64,000 nt of DNA, taken from assembly GCF_051622035.1 (NCBI RefSeq), contig NC_135364.1, positions 1,976,001 to 2,040,000 of the forward strand. The letters run 5' to 3'. Shown piece by piece: positions 57,867 through 64,000 of this stretch. Every line of letters starts with the position of its first letter. Position 1 is the first letter of the stretch. Both the position numbers and the translations under genes were made by a program. The notes beneath the pieces were generated by a model. The model was not told the DNA's origin, did no database searches, and was given only the letters and a program-made list of their open reading frames with translations. Source of the DNA: Arctopsyche grandis. Taxonomy: Eukaryota; Arthropoda; Insecta; Trichoptera; Hydropsychidae.

Positions 57867-59414
57867 TTAAATCTTCGACAGCTGCTGTAGGACGTTAAAC
57901 GGTAGAATAGCCTCTAGCTTTTCGACGAAATACTGAAACGGAAAAGACAAGTATGCGAGGAGTGCTTTCGCGAAATGGCCCATCGACTCTGGATACTGAT
58001 GCGTGAGCAACGCCAGCAGAGCCGTGCACGAGCACAGGCCGGCCGTGAACAATATAAAGAACGGCAGCTCTTTCTTGGGGTAAACTGATACCTCGTGGAA
58101 CGACGGAAGCAGTTCCCTATCGGCGCACTCCGTACAAGACGGATACGGATAAAACAAGTGACCCTTCTCCAAGGGGTACGGCAGCATGCGAAACGTGCCT
58201 TCCCAAGTGCAATGCAGCAGGTTCAAAGCGCCTTCCACGTTCTTCCAATGGGCCAAGTGGAAGAAAGCGTAAGCGATCGCTTCGGAGTCTCCCCTCTTCA
58301 AGATGTGCTCCGGCGGTAGGATCAGCGGCTTCATCTCGAGTATGTACTTGGGCACGTGAGGATTGAACTCGACGGCCCTGTGTATGGCTTCGACGGCGGT
58401 CATCTCGGCCGCAGTCAAACCTCTCTTGGACGCCACGTCCGGTGAGAACTTATCGGCTACCAGTCGCGCTTTGAGCAAGGCCGCCGTATAGCATATCGTA
58501 GCCGACTTGGGCAGGCTTATGTCGTCGTACCGAGCCAAGACGGCTTGCACGTCGGCGTAAGCCTGCTGCTCCAGCAGAGTCTCTATGAGGTTCTCGTGTA
58601 TGTTGAGCACGTTCATAATGGGCGGAACTTCCTTGGTGAGGTCTTTGAAAGTCTTGGCCGCCTCTTTGAGCTTGCCCAGCTTTCTGGCGCACATGGCGAG
58701 TCTTCTCTTGATGTATATGAGAATGTTCGTGTCGCGTCTGTGTATGGACTCCATGATGGCTCCCTGGTGGAGGAGGTTCTGCGATTTGCGGTAGTTGGCT
58801 TCGGCGACTTTGAGCGCCTGTTTGAATATCCTCTCCGATTCCTGGATGGTGGTGGCTTCCTCTTCGGCCAGCAGGATGTAGGCCGGGGCGCAGTCAGCGT
58901 TGCGTTCGACCGCACTCTGAGCCGACTTGATGCGGACTACGGGGTTGCGCTCCCTCCAGGCCGTTTGCATGATTTCGTACTCGGCCTTGCCGGCGTCGCC
59001 CTCGCACGTGAAGAAGGTCTGGTGGTCCTGCGCGGAGAGGTTCATGTCGTAGTAGGTGAGAGGCTCCTTGTTGGTGGCCCAGTAGAAGCGCTGGTACTCG
59101 GCGCCGCGGAACAGGTTGAGCGGATTCCGCCACACCTTGCACTCGGGAATCGGCTGCGGCGAGGAGCCGGGCGGCGCGGGCAGTCCGTTCTGGTCGAGCT
59201 GGCCGTCGCCGCCGCCCCCGCCGCCCCCGCCGCCCCCTCCGATCCACGGGCTGATGTGGTTGAGGGAGACCTGCTCTATGAAGGAAGTGCCGTACTTGCG
59301 GAAGTACCACCACTCGAAGATGAGGATGAGGCCGGAGATGAGCGAGGAGGTGCCCGTGAGCGCGACATAGAACTTGGGCGTGAGCGTGCTGAGGAAGAGG
59401 CTGGAGTCCCACAT
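57867..59414 (-). CDS. ST7: ST7 (suppressor of tumorigenicity 7) homologue, 515 aa, intronless
   Basis: Begins [20 protein letters not shown] at the ATG at 59414 (G at -3). The frame is open for 30 more codons upstream but without ATG, and the start matches where I recall fly ST7 proteins beginning. It has an N-terminal membrane segment (about residues 14-36), [16 protein letters not shown], an 11-glycine run (59-69) in the variable linker, [34 protein letters not shown], a long TPR-like helical middle ([20 protein letters not shown]), [15 protein letters not shown], a second hydrophobic segment (about 450-470) and the end [11 protein letters not shown]7 is a multipass membrane protein linked to tumour suppression and receptor maturation, but its biochemical role is unclear. 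The whole coding region is one exon. Confidence 0.93.
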   Translation of the reverse strand: MWDSSLFLSTLTPKFYVALTGTSSLISGLILIFEWWYFRKYGTSFIEQVSLNHISPWIGGGGGGGGGGGDGQLDQNGLPAPPGSSPQPIPECKVWRNPLNLFRGAEYQRFYWATNKEPLTYYDMNLSAQDHQTFFTCEGDAGKAEYEIMQTAWRERNPVVRIKSAQSAVERNADCAPAYILLAEEEATTIQESERIFKQALKVAEANYRKSQNLLHQGAIMESIHRRDTNILIYIKRRLAMCARKLGKLKEAAKTFKDLTKEVPPIMNVLNIHENLIETLLEQQAYADVQAVLARYDDISLPKSATICYTAALLKARLVADKFSPDVASKRGLTAAEMTAVEAIHRAVEFNPHVPKYILEMKPLILPPEHILKRGDSEAIAYAFFHLAHWKNVEGALNLLHCTWEGTFRMLPYPLEKGHLFYPYPSCTECADRELLPSFHEVSVYPKKELPFFILFTAGLCSCTALLALLTHQYPESMGHFAKALLAYLSFPFQYFVEKLEAILPFNVLQQLSKI

Positions 59415-59715
59415 GACAGCCTCTCCAGCCGCCAACACAACAACTGTCACCGGCACCCACACGCGACCAAACACGCGACATACGCGGCCATTGCTGTTGC
59501 GCAATTTTTAATTCAAATCAGTTCAAAATCGCTCGTTGCGATGAACGTCCGCACACTAAAATACACTCAAACAATTTTTCTTTACATGGTTTTTTTTTAT
59601 CTAACGCGGCTTTTGCACAATAGACAATTTTTTTGAATGTTTTCCCGGGCGGTCCATGCGAGGAATAGGGATCAGCTGATGATCATTTTGTAAGGCAGGG
59701 AAGGTATGTTGACCC
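59415..59715. other. ST7 5' region with upstream ATGs
   Basis: On the minus strand, upstream of the ST7 ATG, there is an ATG in good context (GCAATGGCC, near 59491) opening a 14-codon frame, and an ATG at 59481 opening a 195-codon frame that overlaps ST7 in another register. If these lie in the mRNA they would reduce ST7 initiation. The true transcription start is not known. Confidence 0.4.
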
Positions 59716-59789
59716 GGTCTCCGTGACGGGCCGGAATGTGAAATGCCGGAAAACGCAAATATCGGAAGGCAAAGATCGAAAATCGAAAG

Positions 59790-59921
59790 ATCTTAAGTCG
59801 AAAGATCAAAAAAAAGTGTGCATGGTAAACGGTACATACTCACTTAATTTGCGCGAACAAGATACAACAGGAACAAGAGTTTACCATGCACCCTTTTTTT
59901 TATCTTTTGACTTAAGATCTG
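59790..59921. repeat. Nested palindrome with 42-bp arms
   Basis: Arm AGATCTTAAGTCGAAAGATC...GTGTGCATGGTAAAC is repeated in reverse as GTTTACCATGCACCC...CTTTTGACTTAAGATCT. The loop (59832-59878) resembles the hairpin of 48784-48880 (CACTTAATTTGCGCGAACA). Confidence 0.8.
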
Positions 59922-60000
59922 TAGGAATCTCGTCACCGTCATCAAAACATCTACTGCGACGGAGAATACATTTCTCACGCCCAACCATTGACGTCATCTC

Positions 60001-60156
60001 AAATCGAAGAACACCTGCAGCCATTAAACTAAATCGAGTGGAACGACGCCAAACATTCTAGCATATTCCGCCCCAACAAGCCAAGCAGAACGACACGAAA
60101 TCGAAGAACACCTGCAGCCATTAAACTAAATCGAGTGGAACGACGCCAAACATTCG
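60001..60156 (+). repeat. Direct repeat, period 97 bp, two copies
   Basis: AAATCGAAGAACACCTGCAG begins at 60001 and 60098, with about 58 bp identical in each copy. Confidence 0.85.
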
Positions 60157-60325
60157 AGAAACGTCCACCCTAATCGACAAACCACATTCCTCGCACACAT
60201 AAACACCACCTGCGACGAGTCACTTGGATCCCCAAAAACAATATAAAATGAGGTCCACCCCAAACAACTTCAGTCGACCCACAGCAACAAGAGTCGACAC
60301 ACAGCAGCGGACCAGCCGAACGAGC

Positions 60326-60525
60326 CAGCAACACACTGCCGTATCCAGAGACTTGCTGAACATAGCCGAATGCCGAGCCAGCGACACTCTACCGTATCCA
60401 GAGACTTGCTGAACATAGCCGAATGCCGAGCCAACGACACTCTACCATATCCAGAGACCTTCTGAACATAGCCGAATGCCGAGCCAGCAACACACTGCCA
60501 TATCCAGAGACATCTGAACATAGTC
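60326..60525 (+). repeat. 53-bp tandem repeat, four units
   Basis: GTATCCAGAGACTTGCTGAA-type starts at 60341, 60394, 60447 and 60500. Each unit contains ATAGCCGAATGCCGAGCCA. The two outermost units are the most diverged. Confidence 0.9.
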
Positions 60526-60884
60526 AGATCCAGAGCAACGACACATTGCAGATCCAGCGGCCCGCACGACACCAAGTCAACAGCCAATAGCCGTCTCGAG
60601 AACACTACGATTCCAGCCGCTTGAACAACATATTTATACACTTGTATATTCAAACAATAAAGTACTTTATTCAAACAAACAGCAGTATTAACTACTAAAA
60701 CACAGACGAACTCGTCTACAATACATGGCGGACTGGTGGTGAAGAACACCTTCACAACTAGATCAGTCCCCATAGATCTTTCGATTTTCAATCTTTGTCT
60801 TCCGATATTTGCGTTTTCCGGCATTTCACATTCCGGCCCGTGGGGTAGACCCATATTGATCGTATCCCGGCCTAACGAAACACA

Positions 60885-61395
60885 TGTTGTGTAGTTTGAA
60901 AGAGGATCGTTTATTTTTGTTCAATTGTTACAATGGTTATTGTATGTACGAAGAGGTTGAACTTCGGAGAAGTGAGCTGGTTGAACTCCAGAGGTTCACT
61001 CTGGTGTTGGGAGCTGGTGTGTCGCTTTATATACGTTCTGGCTTGAAGCGTGCCGCGTGCAGATGCTTTGTCTTCGTTTCCAGGACACGTATGATAGAGA
61101 CACGTGTTGACCTATTTTCGAGGCACATTCTTTATAGCTGTGGGGTCAGCGCCAGGACGTCGTTCGTTTAAGAATGCATTCGTGTGTCACGAGTAAATGT
61201 CTTTTTAAGACACGTGTTACGGTATCCTGATGACATCACTGTTGGGTTTCGTTCGTTTTACGATCAAGCGATAAACTCTTTCTTTTGGAATGGTCGAAGG
61301 GGGCATTGCCCTTGAGTTATGCATGTCTGTACATGATCGATAATGAGATCACTGGTTTTGATTCGTAATAGCACAAATCTTGCTATATTCCTACA
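60885..61395 (-). repeat. Solo LTR-like element, 511 bp
   Basis: Minus strand begins TGTAGGAATATAGCAAG and ends AAACTACACAACA. It has a TATA box GTATATAAAGCG (about 61035-61024) and AAAATAAACGATCC near the 3' end (about 60910). The same first nine bases (TGTAGGAAT) start the segment at 59920. No TSD was recognised. Confidence 0.6.
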
Positions 61396-61554
61396 ATTTC
61401 AAGTGTGAAAACGTAATTTTCTGTGAAATGTATCTTCCACATAAATCAAAGTACACATAGATATGTTTGTGTTTCGATACTGATTTTAATTATGCCGCAT
61501 ATTTATTCATTTGTACAGATAAAAACCCATTTACGTAAATCATATAATATAAAA

Positions 61555-61600
61555 TTGGGAAGCCAAATTAGCATCCCTTGATACTAATTTGGCTTCCCAA
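61555..61600. repeat. Perfect 17-bp inverted repeat at a LINE 5' junction
   Basis: TTGGGAAGCCAAATTAG (61555-61571), a 12-base loop, and CTAATTTGGCTTCCCAA (61584-61600), immediately before the truncated LINE. Confidence 0.9.
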
Positions 61601-62303
61601 ATTGGTAATGAGGGTGTCGGTATAGACATTCCGCGGGTCTCGCTTGAAGATGTTAGGATAGCAATTTTAAAACTGACGGTGTGCCCCCTGACGTATTAAA
61701 GGCATGCTGTAATTCGCTCTTAGAACCTCTTCAGTTTATTTTTAACCTTATTCTTGGTTCTAGTAATTATTCTGAAAAATGGGAATTATCTAGAGTCATT
61801 CCTATTCATAAAAGTGGCTTTGAAAATGAGGTTGAAAATTGCAGACCTATTGCTATCATCTCGGCTATTCCCAAAATTTTTGATAACATCCTTCACTGTT
61901 TGATTCTTAAGCAGTCCAAAAGATGTTGTGTGACGAGCAACATGGTTTTTCACCATGTCGTTCCACTACCACTAATCTTGCCAGATTTTCAAATTATACC
62001 ATCTTTAAAGTTGACGGTGGTCAGCAAGTTGATGTAGCCTACTTTGACTTTCGTAAAACCTTTGATCATGTCAATAATGACGCTCTTCTGATCAGATTAG
62101 CTGAAGTGGGCTTTTCTCCACGTCTTCTGAAACTATTTGCTTCTTGTCTTAGTGATAGAAAGCAATTTGTTAGATATGGTATTTATGAATCTCCCTCATT
62201 TTTTACTCGATCTGGTGTAACTCAGGGGTCCACTTTAGGCCCCTTACTATTTACAATTATTATTAATAACCTCCCTAGAGTGTTCACAGGTATCTTGTTG
62301 TGA
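61601..62303 (+). pseudogene. Jockey-like LINE reverse-transcriptase fragment with frameshift
   Basis: Two overlapping frames read EKWELSRVIPIHKSGFENE and CRPIAIISAIPKIFDNIL, then after a shift near 61920 QHGFSPCRSTTTNLARF, VDVAYFDFRKTFDHVNNDAL and GVTQGSTLGPLLFTIIIN. These are blocks of a non-LTR reverse transcriptase: Phe-Asp in the AYFDFRKTFD block matches motif A. The frame is lost before the FADD motif. 5'-truncated, damaged and inactive. Confidence 0.85.
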
Positions 62304-62330
62304 ATTACAAAAGCTTTTCATTCAAGGTGT

Positions 62331-63699
62331 AACGATTGAAATGCTTAGAATTAGTATATTGAAATGAAACATTAGGTATATTTTTATTGTTTTTTAAATA
62401 GCACACTTGCGAATCTATTGTATAAAAAAACATTTAGAATTGATTTGATCACTTGAGCCTTCCACATGTGCATTTATTTTGTCTACGTCAGTCGGGCTGA
62501 TTTCAATTATAATCTTCAAGGTCTTCGTGAGCCTTATTATAGTGTAATTGATATTTTAGTTATTGAGTGGTATTGGTATTATTTTTATTTCCATATAGCA
62601 AAAGATAAGGGGCTCGTTTTTTTATATAAAATAATGAGTATTGGAATGTGTATAAGAATACTCTTTTAACTTAAGAAAAAATGATTTCGAAAACAAAATA
62701 TCAATACAAATTTATATTTTGATGGAAATCTATAATTGCTCTCTTTTATTATAGTTAAAATATGCTACATGTTCAAATTTTCAAATTTTGAGTTCAAATT
62801 TTCGTGTTTATAAACGAAAATAAAACGAGTCAGCATTCGAGCAATGCATTTAGTATATAATATAATATTATAGATAAGAGTTAAAACCAGTAGCAAGAAT
62901 TCTGATGCTATTTTCAATAATCAGTTGTTTTTTTGTGCGGTTTTTCCACTATCATTGAAATTATCTTGAAGAAAATACATTTTTCGGTTATTAATCAATT
63001 GTTATTAATTGCTTACTTTAGATTTTATTTTCCTTTCGAGTGCAAAATATGCATGGCGGATTTGAGTAGTTTGTCGAATTCTATTATCGATGATCTTATT
63101 TTTAATTTCAAAATGTGTGTTATCTGTGAGAAGACGATTATTTTTATATTGGATGAGTGGTTATTTCCATGCGGTTTTTCATTATTATTGTAAAAACATG
63201 TTTTTCTGTGGTATAATGTCATATCCGTGTGAGCAATCTAGCGCTAGTCCTTTAACCCTAAATTCGTTTTAAAAAACTCGTAAAACTGTTTTTATTCCTG
63301 CAAAAGATGTGAAATCGAAATCCCAATACCAATCCAGACAAAATATCTTTGCTTAGATTGTTCATTTTAGCGATCCTCTCAATGATAAATTCGATCTTCT
63401 AAATGATTGAGAATAAATAAATAAACAAAATAACTAAACGTTACTTTGTTTGGAAAATTTACAGTCTTATTGATTATAAATGATAACAAAATATAATTAT
63501 TACAAAATAAACCATTTTACAATTTTCACATATACATAGGTAAGAGAAAAAAGAAAAAAATTAGAGATTAAAATAATAATAACATTAATAACCTAGATTA
63601 TATTTATAAACAAAAAATAATAATTAAATTCAAATTATGCAAATTAGTATACGTAAATAATTAATATATGTACGTTTTAATGCAACATCAGGGTTAAGA
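62331..63699. other. AT-rich DNA, no gene recognised
   Basis: Two related stretches with CGGTTTTTCCACTATCATTG (62938) and GCGGTTTTTCATTATTATTG (63170) suggest an old duplication of about 250 bp. No supported coding region. Confidence 0.45.
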
Positions 63700-63770
63700 T
63701 ATCCTTATCTATCGTGATAAAACCGCAGAACGATAGTGCTCCACATCATTCGCTGCTATTCTTTCCAATT
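63700..63770 (+). other. Probable 5' UTR exon of the gene starting at 63862
   Basis: Ends TTCCAATTG|GTAAGT at 63770/63771, a consensus donor. The matching acceptor TTTGTTTTTCAG ends at about 63831, giving a 61-bp intron. The exon start is not defined. Confidence 0.5.
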
Positions 63771-63861
63771 GGTAAGTCTAACTTTATAATGCTCAGCACT
63801 TATATTGTCTAATTTTCAACTTTGTTTTTCAGGAAGAATCTAAGAGAAAATCAAAAACAAG

Positions 63862-64000
63862 ATGTTCGTAGTGAAGGCGATGTCCAATTTTGCTGCAAAA
63901 CGGGTGAAGTATTTGTATGAGGCCATGCAACAAGATAAGAAATGCGACACCAATTTTACTGTTCGAGGCCGAAAGTATTTTAATTCGAATCCAAAATTAT
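63862..64000 (+). CDS. Start of a possible BTB-domain protein, truncated by window end
   Basis: ATG at 63862, 31 bp after a clean acceptor (TTTTTCAG|GAAGAATC), and open to the window end. The visible 46 residues start MFVVKAMSNFAAKRVKYLYE and continue with KKCDTNFTVRGRKYF. The C-D-x-x-F-x-V-x-G-R spacing resembles the beginning of a BTB/POZ fold (usual form CDVxFxVxGxxF). The assignment is tentative because the rest is outside the window. Confidence 0.5.
   Translation, partial: MFVVKAMSNFAAKRVKYLYEAMQQDKKCDTNFTVRGRKYFNSNPKL

Larger units (their letters stand above)
59920..60720 (+). repeat. LTR-like segment, 801 bp
   Basis: Starts TGTAGGAATCTCGTC and ends GAACTCGTCTACA. It has a TATA-like AATATAAAATGAGG at about 60240 and AATAAAGTAC at about 60657, in the order expected for U3-R-U5. 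ATGGCGGACTGGTGG follows, possibly a degenerate primer-binding site. No matching TSD, so the call is tentative. Contains the tandem arrays listed separately. Confidence 0.5.
59716..60851. mobile_element. Long inverted-repeat element with nested inserts
   Basis: The left end GGTCTCCGTGACGGGCCGG and the reversed right end GGTCTACCCCACGGGCCGG are followed in both arms by about 60 further matching bases (TGCCGGAAAACGCAAATATC). Terminal repeats are about 75 bp. No target duplication could be read with confidence. The interior has a palindrome at 59790-59921 and an LTR-like segment at 59920-60720. No transposase is present. Confidence 0.75.

Noticed and set aside
58545-59636. Open frame of 363 codons antisense to ST7
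   Set aside because: It lies opposite a conserved GC-rich coding region, where long antisense frames are expected, and its product is low-complexity without a family match.

Overview
This 64 kb window looks like insect chromosomal DNA. The supports are a ZAD-type zinc-finger protein (an arthropod-expanded family), a fly-like ST7 homologue, an EBAG9/RCAS1 homologue split by short GT-AG introns, an AT-rich background with CATACATATGTATG microsatellites, and a dense load of Helitrons, tRNA-derived SINEs, hAT-type elements and jockey-like LINE pieces. The order cannot be fixed from the sequence alone. There are no bacterial-style operons, no rRNA and no CRISPR array. The tRNA-like sequences are all SINE heads.

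Layout. Positions 1-47.5 kb are gene-poor and repeat-rich. Two exon-like blocks on the minus strand, a first coding exon at 47156-47525 and a 101-nt internal exon at 3665-3765, join in phase. Most of this region may therefore be one intron of about 43 kb in an unrecognised gene. This space holds a young non-autonomous LTR retrotransposon (6898-9829) and two solo LTRs of the same family (28412-28801, 32415-32799). It also holds at least eight Helitron copies or pieces, about sixteen SINE copies, two foldback-like elements, and MITEs whose target-site duplications (TSDs) can be read directly (8 bp for hAT, TAA for PIF/Harbinger, 5 bp for a 176-bp repeat).

Positions 47.5-59.6 kb form the gene cluster: the minus-strand 5' exon of the unknown gene, a single-exon ZAD protein (50076-50801, minus), a complete four-exon EBAG9 homologue (52425-53435, plus), two weak candidate 3' exons of another minus-strand gene (53882-54198), an exon-like tandem repeat (56806-57317), and a full-length intronless ST7 homologue (57867-59414, minus).

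Positions 59.6-63.7 kb are again repetitive, with a long inverted-repeat element carrying a nested palindrome and an LTR-like insert, a second LTR, and a truncated LINE reverse transcriptase. The window ends inside the first coding exon of a plus-strand gene (from 63862) that resembles the start of a BTB-domain protein.

The genes are ordinary housekeeping or regulatory loci and share no evident pathway. The main interest lies in the mobile elements: a possible central-domain SINE superfamily with exchangeable heads and tails, the gene-less LTR element with a consistent ATAW insertion target, and several small transposon families with unusual ends. All family assignments come from recognition of motifs, not from database searches.
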